NCBI RefSeq assembly: GCF_963677575.1
Contig: NZ_OY782038.1
Span: 2,917,501 to 2,981,500 of the forward strand
Direction of reading: 5' to 3'
DNA: 64,000 bases
From: an uncultured Draconibacterium sp.
GTDB taxonomy: Bacteria > Bacteroidota > Bacteroidia > Bacteroidales > Prolixibacteraceae
In this document: piece by piece, positions 35,739-44,446 of the stretch
Layout: each line of letters starts with the position of its first letter
How positions within the stretch are numbered: position 1 is the first letter of the stretch
The notes under the pieces: generated by a model
The model's database searches: none
Told to the model about the DNA's origin: nothing
Seen by the model: only the letters and a program-made list of their open reading frames with translations
Made by a program: the position numbers and the translations under genes

Positions 35739-37316
35739 ATGGCTAATATAAAACCTGCTGAAGTATCTGCAATTCTAAAGCAACAACTCGAAGGATTTAA
35801 ATCGGTAGCCGAACTCGAAGAAGTTGGTACCGTTCTGCAAGTCGGCGACGGCATTGCGCGTATTTATGGACTTTCGAACGTGGAATCGAACGAGATGATC
35901 GAATTCGAAAACGGAATGAAAGGCATTGTTTTGAACCTTGAAGAAGATAATGTTGGTGCTGTACTTTTAGGACCTTCAGAAGAAATTAAAGAAGGAGACA
36001 CGGTAAAACGTACTCGACGTATTGCATCGATTAACGTTGGAGAGGGCTTGCTTGGACGTGTGGTAAACACCATTGGCGAAGCAATTGATGGAAAAGGCGC
36101 TATTAGCGGCGAACTTTTCGAAATGCCTTTGGAAAGAAAAGCACCGGGTGTGGTTTTCCGTCAGCCGGTAAAAGAACCGCTGCAAACAGGGTTGAAAGCT
36201 GTTGATGCGATGATTCCAATCGGCCGCGGTCAGCGTGAGTTAATCATTGGCGACCGTCAGACAGGAAAAACAGCAGTAGCCATCGATACCATTATTAACC
36301 AACGTGAATTTTACGAACAGGGAAATCCTGTTTACTGTATATATGTGGCAGTTGGCCAGAAAGGTTCTACTGTTGCAAACATTGCTGCTACGCTTGAAAA
36401 AGCAGGTGCAATGGCCTATTCGGTAATTGTTACGGCAACCGCATCAGATCCTGCGGCATTGCAGTTTTATGCTCCGTATGCAGGTGCTGCAATTGGTGAA
36501 TATTTCCGCGATACCGGTCGCCATGCATTAATTATTTACGATGATTTATCGAAACAAGCTGTTTCGTACCGTGAGGTGTCGCTGTTGCTTCGTCGTCCAC
36601 CGGGCCGCGAGGCTTATCCTGGTGACGTTTTCTATTTGCATTCACGCTTATTGGAACGTGCTGCAAAAATCATCGAATCGGATGAAGTTGCAAAAGACAT
36701 GAACGACTTACCGGAATGTTTAAAAGATAGAGTAAAAGGTGGTGGTTCGTTAACAGCACTTCCTATTATTGAAACACAGGCCGGTGACGTTTCTGCATAC
36801 ATTCCAACCAACGTAATTTCTATTACCGACGGACAGATTTTCCTGGAGTCGAACCTGTTTAACTCGGGTATTCGTCCGGCGATTAACGTGGGTATTTCGG
36901 TATCGCGTGTTGGTGGTAGTGCACAGATCAAATCGATGAAAAAGATCTCGGGTACATTAAAACTCGACCAGGCACAGTTCCGCGAACTGGAAGCGTTTGC
37001 CAAGTTTGGTTCCGACCTTGATGCAGCAACAATGCGTGTTCTTGATAAAGGACGTAAAAACGTGGAGATCCTGAAACAAGGTCAGTATTCTCCGGTAAAA
37101 GTGGAGCACCAGGCAGCTATTATCTATTGCGGAACCAACGAATTGCTTCGTAGTGTACCAATCGATAAGGTTAAAGAGTTTGAAGCTGACTTCCTGGAAA
37201 CAATGGAAATGTCGCACCGTCCGGTTCTTGATGAACTGAAAGCCGGTAAACTGACTCCTGAGATTGAAGAAACCATTAGAAAAGTAGCTGCTGAAACAGC
37301 AGAAAAATATAAATAA
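35739..37316 (+). CDS. atpA: F1Fo ATP synthase subunit alpha
   Basis: 525 aa, full length. The nucleotide-binding P-loop GDRQTGKT is at 171-178, and the arginine-finger region ISVSRVGGSAQ and the PPGREAYPGDVF segment are present. It forms non-catalytic sites in the alpha3beta3 hexamer. The catalytic beta subunit gene is not in this window. Confidence 0.97.
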   Translation: MANIKPAEVSAILKQQLEGFKSVAELEEVGTVLQVGDGIARIYGLSNVESNEMIEFENGMKGIVLNLEEDNVGAVLLGPSEEIKEGDTVKRTRRIASINVGEGLLGRVVNTIGEAIDGKGAISGELFEMPLERKAPGVVFRQPVKEPLQTGLKAVDAMIPIGRGQRELIIGDRQTGKTAVAIDTIINQREFYEQGNPVYCIYVAVGQKGSTVANIAATLEKAGAMAYSVIVTATASDPAALQFYAPYAGAAIGEYFRDTGRHALIIYDDLSKQAVSYREVSLLLRRPPGREAYPGDVFYLHSRLLERAAKIIESDEVAKDMNDLPECLKDRVKGGGSLTALPIIETQAGDVSAYIPTNVISITDGQIFLESNLFNSGIRPAINVGISVSRVGGSAQIKSMKKISGTLKLDQAQFRELEAFAKFGSDLDAATMRVLDKGRKNVEILKQGQYSPVKVEHQAAIIYCGTNELLRSVPIDKVKEFEADFLETMEMSHRPVLDELKAGKLTPEIEETIRKVAAETAEKYK

Positions 37317-37398
37317 ATATTAGAAGGTTAGAATATAGGAATATTAGAAATGAAGAATTCTAACACTCCAATATTCTGATACTCCAACATTCCAAAAT

Positions 37399-38274
37399 AT
37401 GGCTGGATTAAAGGAAATACGCACTCGAATTGCATCGGTAAAAACAACCCGGCAGGTAACCAGTGCCATGAAAATGGTTTCGGCTGCCAAGTTAAAAAAA
37501 GCACAGGATGCTATTTTACAGATCAGACCGTATGCGGATAAACTGCACCAGATTCTGACCTCGCTTAGTGCCAGCCTCGAAAACGTTGAGGATTCGGTGT
37601 ACACACAATCGCGTACTCCCGAGAAGGTGCTGTTGATATTGGTATCGTCGAACCGTGGTTTGTGCGGCGGTTTTAATGCCAATATCACCAAAAAAGCCGT
37701 TGAGGTAGCCCACAGTAAATATGCCCAACAGTTGAACCTGGGTAACGTTGATTTTATGTGCATCGGTAAGCAAGGTGCACGCCAGCTAAAACACCGTGGC
37801 TACAATGTTGTTGCCGACGAGAATGAATTATTCGACAACCTGTCTTTTGAGAATGTATCGAGGGTAGCTGAAGAATGTATGAAATCGTTTGCCGACAAAC
37901 ATTACGACCGCATTGAATTGGTATACAACCAGTTTAAAAATGCTGCCGTTCAGGTTCAGGCCGCCGAGCAGTTTCTTCCGGTTGAAATGGAAGAGGCCGC
38001 CGAGGAAAGCAATTTTGATTTTATTTACGAACCATCGAAAGAGCACATTATTGAAGAACTTATTCCTCGTTCGTTAAAAATTCAGTTTTACAAAGCTTTA
38101 CTTGATTCGAATGCAGCCGAGCACGGTGCACGAATGACAGCCATGCACCAGGCAACTGATAATGCCACTGAGCTTATCGGATCGCTTACTTTGGAATACA
38201 ACAAAGCACGCCAGGCTTCTATTACGGGAGAAATTCTGGAAATTGTTAGTGGAGCCGAAGCATTAAACGGATAA
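37399..38274 (+). CDS. atpG: F1Fo ATP synthase subunit gamma
   Basis: The central rotor shaft, 291 aa. The N-terminal coiled coil has the family start (AGLKEIRTRIASVKTTRQVT, SAMKMVSAAKL) and the C-terminal helix has MTAMHQATDNATELIGSL. It ends the operon here: no atpD or atpC follows, and a terminator hairpin lies 24 bases after the stop. The 82-base gap from atpA contains repeated ATATTC/ACTCC words. Confidence 0.96.
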   Translation: MAGLKEIRTRIASVKTTRQVTSAMKMVSAAKLKKAQDAILQIRPYADKLHQILTSLSASLENVEDSVYTQSRTPEKVLLILVSSNRGLCGGFNANITKKAVEVAHSKYAQQLNLGNVDFMCIGKQGARQLKHRGYNVVADENELFDNLSFENVSRVAEECMKSFADKHYDRIELVYNQFKNAAVQVQAAEQFLPVEMEEAAEESNFDFIYEPSKEHIIEELIPRSLKIQFYKALLDSNAAEHGARMTAMHQATDNATELIGSLTLEYNKARQASITGEILEIVSGAEALNG

Positions 38275-38297
38275 TTCGTTAAGACAAAATATTGAGA

Positions 38298-38331
38298 AAC
38301 CGTTCTTTGTAAAAAGAGCGGTTCTTTTATT
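38298..38331 (+). terminator. Terminator of the ATP synthase operon
   Basis: AACCGTTCTTT (38298-38308) pairs with AAAGAGCGGTT (38313-38323) with one wobble, followed by CTTTTATTT. The structure can act in both directions, and on the minus strand it overlaps the ThuA stop codon. Confidence 0.8.
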
Positions 38332-39136
38332 TATATACCGGGCTCACCCATTTTTCCTTCGGAGCATATTTGCTTTCAGCTGCCCAACGGATTCCACGCT
38401 TCATAATCTCCAGTGCTTCCTGCACTTCAAAATCAGTCATAACGTGGCCCAGCGAACTGTAAAACACACGTCCGTTGCCGTAGTATTTTTTCCAAACTAC
38501 CGGCATTACGCAGTCATCAATCCACAGAGAATGTTCTGATGTAAATTCAGTTGTAGCCAGCACTTTTACATTCGGATCGATATGCATGTAATACTGCTCC
38601 GAATGCATCTCAAAATCGTTTAACCCTTTCGTTACAGGATCTTCCTTATCAGTAATATTCACCGAATAATCAATAACACCTCCCGGATGCGCTACCCACT
38701 GCCCGCCAACCATAAACTGGTATTCAGGATTATTTCGAAACGAATCACCAATTCCGCCGTGCCAGCCAGCCAAACCTGCTCCGTTTCGTATTGCTTTCAG
38801 GAGACCTCTTTCCTGTTCGTTTGTTATAGTTCCCATTGTCCAGGTTTGTATGATCAAATCAACTGATCCCATTAATTCTTCATCCAGATAACTATCCAGG
38901 TTATCCGAAATCGTTACCTCTGCACCTTCCGACTTTAACCACGGCACAAAAACGTCAACGGATTGTTTGGGTTCGTGCCCCTCCCAGCCACCATAAATAA
39001 AAAGTACCTTTTTTTCTTTTAGTGAATTATTACTTTGTGTCATTTTCCGCGCATAAATTTCAGACGATGAGAATAATAGTCCGAAAATTACCAAAACCGC
39101 AGTCAAAATATAATTTCTTCGAGATTTGCCTAACAT
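38327..39136 (-). CDS. Secreted ThuA-domain protein
   Basis: The 269-aa product has an N-terminal signal/anchor helix (about 10-29) and then a class I glutamine-amidotransferase-like ThuA domain: KKVLFIYGGWEGHEPKQSV, AGLAGWHGGIGDSFRNNPEY, WVAHPGG, FEMHSEQYYMHIDPNV and VFYSSLGHVM. ThuA domains occur in sugar catabolism of Bacteroidota and Planctomycetota, but the reaction is not defined. It is a single gene with no carbohydrate-active neighbour. Confidence 0.88.
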   Translation of the reverse strand: MLGKSRRNYILTAVLVIFGLLFSSSEIYARKMTQSNNSLKEKKVLFIYGGWEGHEPKQSVDVFVPWLKSEGAEVTISDNLDSYLDEELMGSVDLIIQTWTMGTITNEQERGLLKAIRNGAGLAGWHGGIGDSFRNNPEYQFMVGGQWVAHPGGVIDYSVNITDKEDPVTKGLNDFEMHSEQYYMHIDPNVKVLATTEFTSEHSLWIDDCVMPVVWKKYYGNGRVFYSSLGHVMTDFEVQEALEIMKRGIRWAAESKYAPKEKWVSPVYK

Positions 39137-39505
39137 AGTCCAGTTGATTTAATACACTTCTAAAATACAGTAAAATACCAGATTTAAAAACATAATCCTG
39201 GATAGCACTCATTTTTAACAAGTACGGATGAACAACTGCGGTAATTTTTTGAAAATAAAACAGATAAAATTCATTTTATTGTTTTCAGACCTTTTATTCC
39301 TCTATATTATTGAAAATCAAGCTTATAAATCCACATGTGATACTTTTATCCTTCTCCCACAAGACCTATCTGTCTGTTTTTCTGCCCATTACAGCGTTTC
39401 GTAATTTTTATTTCTGTTTTGTAATACGTAAATTGTAGTAAAGAGCCCAATAGCTAAATGAGATAAAGCCGGAATTTTTTCAAATTATTAACTAAAAATT
39501 ACATT
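39137..39505. other. Divergent intergenic region
   Basis: 369 AT-rich bases between two divergent genes. It should hold both promoters, but I find no exact TAnnTTTG element, hairpin or small gene worth calling. Confidence 0.5.
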
Positions 39506-40420
39506 ATGAAAAAATTTGCTGTTTTGCTGATCTTAACCCTCATTGTAAGCACAGTATTCTCACAAAGTAAAAATGGTACTGTTTTTAACGAACACGAGAC
39601 CATTGATAAAACGAGAGCCTTTTGGGATGCCGTAAAAACTGGCGATACAGAGAAAGTAAAAACCTTTTTTGCCGACTCTGTAACCATTGTAAGAAATGGA
39701 AATGACTGGAAAACCACCGCTGAAACCTTTAGTGGAAACACAAGTTGGTGGGCCGAAAATTTCGTAAATTTTGATGTTAAAGATTCACCCGGAGCCTATC
39801 CCGATGCAATAGAATATAAAGACGGAAAAATGTGGGTTCAAGACTGGTTATTACTAACCGGAACACATGAAAAAACCGCCATAAACTTAGACCTGCATCT
39901 CCACTGCCTGTATGCCTTTAACGATGATGGAAAAATTGCCGCCTTTATTCAATACTATAATAATAATGTTTTTGAGGACATTAGAAATGCACAAACTACC
40001 CGCGAAAATGGAAAGGTTTACATTAACCACCCCCACATAGCAACGGTAAGAAAACTATTGAATGCCTACGCTGCAGAAGATATTGAAACAGTAAAATCAT
40101 TCATTGCAGAAGATGCAACATTCAATAGCATTGCAGGCGACTGGGGAAAATCAATGGATCTTGAAACAAGAAGTGAAGAAGTTAAAAACCACTTTGCCTC
40201 AAGAAAAGATATACATTTCAAACAAATCGGGTATCCCGATTGCATTTACTATGAATTAAATAACGGCTATGTAGTCTACTCCTGGTGGGAACTTACCTAC
40301 ACACTGGAGGAAAATGATAAAAAAGTAGTGTTACCACTAATGCTGTCTCACTCATTTAACGATGATGGAAAAATTGTTCGTGAAATGGCTTATTATAGCA
40401 CTAACCATTTAGAAGATTAA
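39506..40420 (+). CDS. Secreted protein with two tandem NTF2/SnoaL-like domains
   Basis: 304 aa with a signal peptide (cleavage near VFSQSK, about 20). Two similar halves are seen: residues about 33-150 (ETIDKTRAFWDAVKTGDTEK ... FNDDGKIAAFIQYYNNNVFED) and about 172-302 (IATVRKLLNAYAAEDIETVK ... FNDDGKIVREMAYYSTNHLED). Both begin with a helix followed by AVKTGD/AYAAED and end FNDDGKI, the usual cone-fold NTF2-like layout. Internal duplication is clear. A ligand-binding or enzymatic role is possible but cannot be assigned. It is followed by a strong terminator. Confidence 0.8.
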   Translation: MKKFAVLLILTLIVSTVFSQSKNGTVFNEHETIDKTRAFWDAVKTGDTEKVKTFFADSVTIVRNGNDWKTTAETFSGNTSWWAENFVNFDVKDSPGAYPDAIEYKDGKMWVQDWLLLTGTHEKTAINLDLHLHCLYAFNDDGKIAAFIQYYNNNVFEDIRNAQTTRENGKVYINHPHIATVRKLLNAYAAEDIETVKSFIAEDATFNSIAGDWGKSMDLETRSEEVKNHFASRKDIHFKQIGYPDCIYYELNNGYVVYSWWELTYTLEENDKKVVLPLMLSHSFNDDGKIVREMAYYSTNHLED

Positions 40421-40437
40421 AACATTATTTACCGCAT

Positions 40438-40475
40438 AAAAAAAGGAAGTATTCGATAAGAATGCTTCCTTTTTT
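40438..40475 (+). terminator. Terminator after the NTF2-like gene
   Basis: AAAAAAGGAAGTATTC and GAATGCTTCCTTTTTT pair around GATAA with a single T-G wobble, ending in a T-run. Confidence 0.92.
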
Positions 40476-40477
40476 GT

Positions 40478-40551
40478 GAGGCATACTGGATTCGAACCAG
40501 TGACCCCTACCCTGTCAAGGTAATGCTCTAAACCAACTGAGCTAATGCCTC
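40478..40551 (-). tRNA. tRNA-Val(GAC)
   Basis: On the minus strand a 74-nt cloverleaf is seen: acceptor GAGGCAT/ATGCCTC, D arm GCTC...GAGC, anticodon stem TTACC/GGTAG with loop TTGACAG (anticodon GAC), and T arm ACTGG TTCGAAT CCAGT. CCA is not encoded. It is a solitary tRNA between the NTF2-like gene and the purine permease. Confidence 0.95.
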
Positions 40552-40618
40552 AAAGCAAAATAAAAGTACAAAAAAAGGATTGCCGTACGACAATCCGTTA
40601 AATATTTTTTAGTGGTAA

Positions 40619-41911
40619 TTATACTCCAAACCACAGATTCAATACTGATAGCAAAGCGATAGCCCACATCAGCCAGGAAATCTCGCTGTACTTACCGGCC
40701 ACAGCTTTTAATACAACATACGAGATAAATCCAAACGATAAACCAATGGAAATACTGTAAGTAAGTGGCATTAAAATAATGGTTAAGAATGCAGGTATAG
40801 CTTCTGAGAAATCTGCAAAATTAATTTGTTTGATATTCTTGAACATATACACTCCAACGATTACCAATGCCGGTGCCGTTGCATAACTGGGAACAATACC
40901 AATAAGCGGAGCAAAGAACAGCGCCAAAAAGAATAAAGCAGCTGTAATAACTGATGCAAAACCTGTTTTAGCACCATTGGCAATTCCCGAAGCAGATTCG
41001 ATGTAAGTAGTTGTTGTACTTGTTCCTAACAGCGTACCGGCAACGGTTGCAACCGCATCGGCTTCCAGAATACGATCAACATTCTCCACTTTGCCATCTT
41101 TATCAACAAAACCAGCTTCGTACGAACAGGCTACGATTGTTCCAACCGAATCAAAAAGGTCGACAAACATAAACGAGAAAATTGCACCGATTAATCCCAG
41201 GCTAAGAGCCGAAAGGATATCCAGTTTCAACATTAAAGGACTCATCGACGGAGGCATAGAAACAAACGATTCAGGTACCTGAACTTCTCCGGCAACTATT
41301 GCAATTATCGTAGTAATAATAATTCCGTAAAAAATTCCGCCACGTACTTTTTTAACCTCCAGAATGGCAGTAATCAATAAACCGGCCAACCCGATTAACA
41401 ATGTTGGAGTAAATTCACCTAAACCAACATATGTTGCAGGATTGGCAACAACCAACCCCATATTTTTAAAACCGATGAACGAAATAAACAATCCAATACC
41501 AGCTCCGGTAGCTAAACGCAGTGCCAACGGAATTGTATGAATAATCTTTGTGCGTATTCCGGTAACAGTAAGCGCCAAAAATATCACACCTGAAATAAAT
41601 ACCACCCCAAGAGCTGTTTGCCAGTCAACACCGGCCCCCAACACAAGTGTGTACGTAAAAAAGGCGTTCAACCCCATTCCGGGAGCCATGGCATAAGGCA
41701 CTTTGGCCCAAATACCGGCCAGCAGCGTACCAATAAGAGAGGCTACAATTGTAACTGTGATCAGTGCATTTCTATCCATTCCTGCATCACCCAAAATCGA
41801 TGGGTTTACAAAAATGATGTAGGCCATAGTTAAAAAGGTGGTTGCCCCACCAATGATCTCCTTTTTGTAAGAAGAACCACGGCCGCTGATATTAAAATAT
41901 TTATCGATCAT
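40619..41911 (-). CDS. NCS2 purine permease, AzgA-like (guanine/hypoxanthine)
   Basis: 430 aa with about 12-14 membrane segments. The start KYFNISGRGSSYKKEIIGGATTFLTMAYI and the motifs PGMGLNAFFTYT, FVDLFDSVGTIV and GTSTTTTYIESASG are typical of the AzgA subgroup of the nucleobase:cation symporter-2 family, which takes up adenine, guanine or hypoxanthine. It is 10 bases downstream of the outer-membrane DUF5020 gene on the same strand, which suggests a two-membrane uptake route. Confidence 0.9.
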   Translation of the reverse strand: MIDKYFNISGRGSSYKKEIIGGATTFLTMAYIIFVNPSILGDAGMDRNALITVTIVASLIGTLLAGIWAKVPYAMAPGMGLNAFFTYTLVLGAGVDWQTALGVVFISGVIFLALTVTGIRTKIIHTIPLALRLATGAGIGLFISFIGFKNMGLVVANPATYVGLGEFTPTLLIGLAGLLITAILEVKKVRGGIFYGIIITTIIAIVAGEVQVPESFVSMPPSMSPLMLKLDILSALSLGLIGAIFSFMFVDLFDSVGTIVACSYEAGFVDKDGKVENVDRILEADAVATVAGTLLGTSTTTTYIESASGIANGAKTGFASVITAALFFLALFFAPLIGIVPSYATAPALVIVGVYMFKNIKQINFADFSEAIPAFLTIILMPLTYSISIGLSFGFISYVVLKAVAGKYSEISWLMWAIALLSVLNLWFGV

Positions 41912-41921
41912 AATTCAGGTT

Positions 41922-42626
41922 TTAGAATGTATACTTAACTGCCATCGTAGGTTTCACGGCAAATTCATCGCCAACAAAATTATTGCTAAGCTCTATTTCT
42001 GTACCAAACGAGAAGTTTTTGCATGGGTTGTACCACAGTTGAGGCTCAGTTAAGAAACGGTAATCAGTTCCCCAAAACATTTCTTCTTTCCAGAAATCGG
42101 CAAAACCGGTAAAAGTAACTTTACCTTCTGCCATTTGCACAGTCCACACAGCTGTTAACTGAAATGAGTTTTGATTTTTGGTATTGTTTTCAAGTTTATC
42201 CTTAATATTCTTGTAATTGACCTGCAAAGTCAGAATTTTTGAGAAATCAGCCGAAGCCCAGGTACGTTCAACACCGGCCAACCAGCAGTTTTCGATCGCA
42301 TACCAATCTTCCGGAGCCGGACTTGTCTTCATTACTCCACCGTTGTATTCAACACGCGGCATATACTTCTGCGTTTCGTTCCATTTAAAAGCACGTGCAA
42401 TCTCCCAGTACCCCAGCGAAATTCCATTGTCGATACCACTCTCGTCCGAACCATAATCCATATCAACAAAAAAGAATGTTGATCCATATTTGTCAGGACG
42501 GAACATTTCAACTGTTGATGTCAGCATTTTACGGCCTTCGCCGAAATCGTAATGTAATTGTACATTCTGGGCATTAACAGAAAACATAAATGCAACAAAA
42601 GCCATTGCAAGTAGTACTTTTTTCAT
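41922..42626 (-). CDS. DUF5020 outer-membrane protein (Tsx-like barrel)
   Basis: 234 aa with a signal peptide (MKKVLLAMAFVAFMFSVNAQ) and an amphipathic beta-strand pattern ending AVKPTMAVKYTF, with a terminal Phe as in outer-membrane barrels. The start NVQLHYDFGEGRKMLTSTVE and FFVDMDYG fit DUF5020, related to the Tsx nucleoside channel. The adjacent purine permease supports a role in nucleoside or base entry through the outer membrane. Preceded by an exact -7 element. Confidence 0.82.
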   Translation of the reverse strand: MKKVLLAMAFVAFMFSVNAQNVQLHYDFGEGRKMLTSTVEMFRPDKYGSTFFFVDMDYGSDESGIDNGISLGYWEIARAFKWNETQKYMPRVEYNGGVMKTSPAPEDWYAIENCWLAGVERTWASADFSKILTLQVNYKNIKDKLENNTKNQNSFQLTAVWTVQMAEGKVTFTGFADFWKEEMFWGTDYRFLTEPQLWYNPCKNFSFGTEIELSNNFVGDEFAVKPTMAVKYTF

Positions 42627-42663
42627 AGTCGTTAAATTATAAGAATTTGATATTTAATGGCAG

Positions 42664-42671
42664 CAAAAGTA
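42664..42671 (-). promoter_or_regulatory. -7 element for the DUF5020-purine permease operon
   Basis: Reads TACTTTTG on the minus strand, an exact consensus match 37 bases ahead of the DUF5020 start codon. Confidence 0.6.
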
Positions 42672-42743
42672 ATTATTCTTTCCATTCTGAAAAACAAAAA
42701 ATGGTGCTAACCTCCTCAGTATTGAATCGTTATAAATAAAGAA

Positions 42744-42764
42744 CCCCGGTCAGAACAACCGGGG
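42744..42764 (-). terminator. Hairpin downstream of the DUF2461 gene
   Basis: CCCCGGT and ACCGGGG form a perfect seven-bp stem with a seven-base loop. On the minus strand it is followed by TTCTTTATTTAT, so it could terminate the DUF2461 transcript 110 bases after its stop. Confidence 0.6.
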
Positions 42765-42873
42765 CATTTCATTGAAATCGGGAAGATAAAAAATAAGGGT
42801 CTTATACTATATATATTCCTTTTGACGCAAAAAAGTAACCCCTTCTATACTTATTAAGAGCCAATCAAAATAA

Positions 42874-43527
42874 TTATTCGGCCAGCGCTTCGTACAAAAA
42901 TAAATTAACAGGATGGAGCTGTTCATACAGCGCAATTACTTCTTTAATGTAGCTATCACTGGTTACCACCTTCTCTTCCAGTGTTTTTGAATAAATATAC
43001 GATTTGTGTTTCAACAATTCAATGTGATCATGATCTTTCGGGAAACCCTTTGGCGCCAACTTTAATTTTTCGCCATACATTTCCGGAAATTGTTTTTTGA
43101 AATCGGGCTCGCCTGTAATTTCAAGAAATTCTTCGGCGTGGTCGGCCACATAACTCCTTATCGATTTTAACACCGGCGCCGGTGGCATATAAATTCCTCC
43201 GGCAATAAAACAACTACCGGGTTCCAAATGAAAATAGTATCCGGGATTCATACTTTTCCGACCTCCTTTGCAGATAAAACTCCCGAAATTAGTTTTGTAC
43301 GGCCGTTTATCTTTTGAGAAACGTACATCACGGAAAATCCTAAAAACACAGTCTTTGGGTTGTAATCCTTGCACTGCCGGATCGAATTCGCCAATCTCAT
43401 TTATCAGCACATCGGTAAGAAAAAGTACTTTTTCCCTACTTTCTTCGTACCATTTTCGGTTATCGTTAAACCACTCGCGATTATTGTTTTCTGATAGTTG
43501 TTTTAAAAATCCAAGAACTTTCTCCAT
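42874..43527 (-). CDS. DUF2461 family protein
   Basis: The ATG at 43527 gives 217 aa starting MEKVLGFLKQLSENNNREWF, the family signature start. A frame extending to 43725 would run through ispD on the other strand and is rejected. Other family blocks are FRIFRDVRFSKDKRPYKTNF and PGYYFHLEPGSCFIAGG. DUF2461 proteins are widespread and have no established function. The start is only 55 bases from the divergent ispD start. Confidence 0.88.
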   Translation of the reverse strand: MEKVLGFLKQLSENNNREWFNDNRKWYEESREKVLFLTDVLINEIGEFDPAVQGLQPKDCVFRIFRDVRFSKDKRPYKTNFGSFICKGGRKSMNPGYYFHLEPGSCFIAGGIYMPPAPVLKSIRSYVADHAEEFLEITGEPDFKKQFPEMYGEKLKLAPKGFPKDHDHIELLKHKSYIYSKTLEEKVVTSDSYIKEVIALYEQLHPVNLFLYEALAE

Positions 43528-43582
43528 TGTAGAATATTTTGCACTATTTTTAGCAGTCAATGTAGACAAAAAAACAGAACCG

Positions 43583-44254
43583 ATGCTAAAAAAGTTTGCT
43601 TTAATTGTTGCAGGTGGCAGCGGAAACCGAATGGGCGCTTCCGTTCCGAAACAGTTTCTCGAGATTGAGGGCAAGCCTGTTCTACTATACACTTTTGAAG
43701 CCTTTTTACGTTTTGATCCGAACATTGAATTTGTGCTGGTTTTACCCGAAACACAAGTTGAACACTGGAAAGGACTTTGCCAAAAGCATTCTTTTACTAC
43801 AAATTACAAACTTGCTTTTGGTGGCGAAAATCGTTTTCAATCAGTAAAAAACGGGCTGGCACAAATTAATGACGACGGCATTGTTTTTATCCACGACGGC
43901 GTTCGCCCACTTGTTGCCAAAGAAACCATCAAGCATTGTTTTAGTGAAGCCCAAAAATCGGGCAATGCTTTGCCGGTTGTTCCTCCTTCGGAATCGATTC
44001 GCTATTCAGATGCGCAAGGCAATAAAGCTGTCGACCGCAGTAAATACTTTTTGGTGCAAACACCACAAACTTTTAATGTTCAAGCTATAAAAGAGGCCTA
44101 TAAAAAAGCACAGCACGAGAATTTTACCGACGACGCTTCTGTGCTCGAAAATGCCGGACATAAAATTCATCTTGTTAACGGTAACCGCGAAAACATAAAA
44201 ATTACCTGGCCCCAGGATCTTATCATCGCAAAAACCTTTCTTTTTCCACAATAA
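43583..44254 (+). CDS. ispD: 2-C-methyl-D-erythritol 4-phosphate cytidylyltransferase
   Basis: Transfers CMP from CTP to methylerythritol phosphate in the MEP isoprenoid pathway. The ATG at 43583 gives 223 aa beginning with the nucleotide-binding motif VAGGSGNRMGASVPKQF (R16, K23). FIHDGVRPLV, VQTPQTF and FTDDASVLE are also typical. The longer open frame (from 43268) is a shadow of the divergent DUF2461 gene. dxs, an earlier enzyme of the same pathway, is at 9785. Confidence 0.95.
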   Translation: MLKKFALIVAGGSGNRMGASVPKQFLEIEGKPVLLYTFEAFLRFDPNIEFVLVLPETQVEHWKGLCQKHSFTTNYKLAFGGENRFQSVKNGLAQINDDGIVFIHDGVRPLVAKETIKHCFSEAQKSGNALPVVPPSESIRYSDAQGNKAVDRSKYFLVQTPQTFNVQAIKEAYKKAQHENFTDDASVLENAGHKIHLVNGNRENIKITWPQDLIIAKTFLFPQ

Positions 44255-44434
44255 AATAATCGGCGTTTATTGGTCAATATTCGCCACTTACCGATTAAAA
44301 CAGCGGAAACTTTTATAAAAAAAATAGTTTTGTATAACGACTTTACTATTCAAAAATCTATATAACTGGGAAGTTTAAATACACTGTCATGTAAAAACTT
44401 TTTACACGACTAAAGTTTCCTAAGAAAACAAGCA

Positions 44435-44442
44435 TACTTTTG
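44435..44442 (+). promoter_or_regulatory. -7 element abutting the tetR start
   Basis: TACTTTTG, exact consensus, ends only four bases before the GTG at 44447, so the transcript would begin at or near the start codon. Confidence 0.55.
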
Positions 44443-44446
44443 CCGC

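Noticed and set aside
43268..43582. 105-codon N-terminal extension of IspD
   Set aside because: The extension is antisense to DUF2461 coding sequence, and the family start motif begins at the ATG at 43583.
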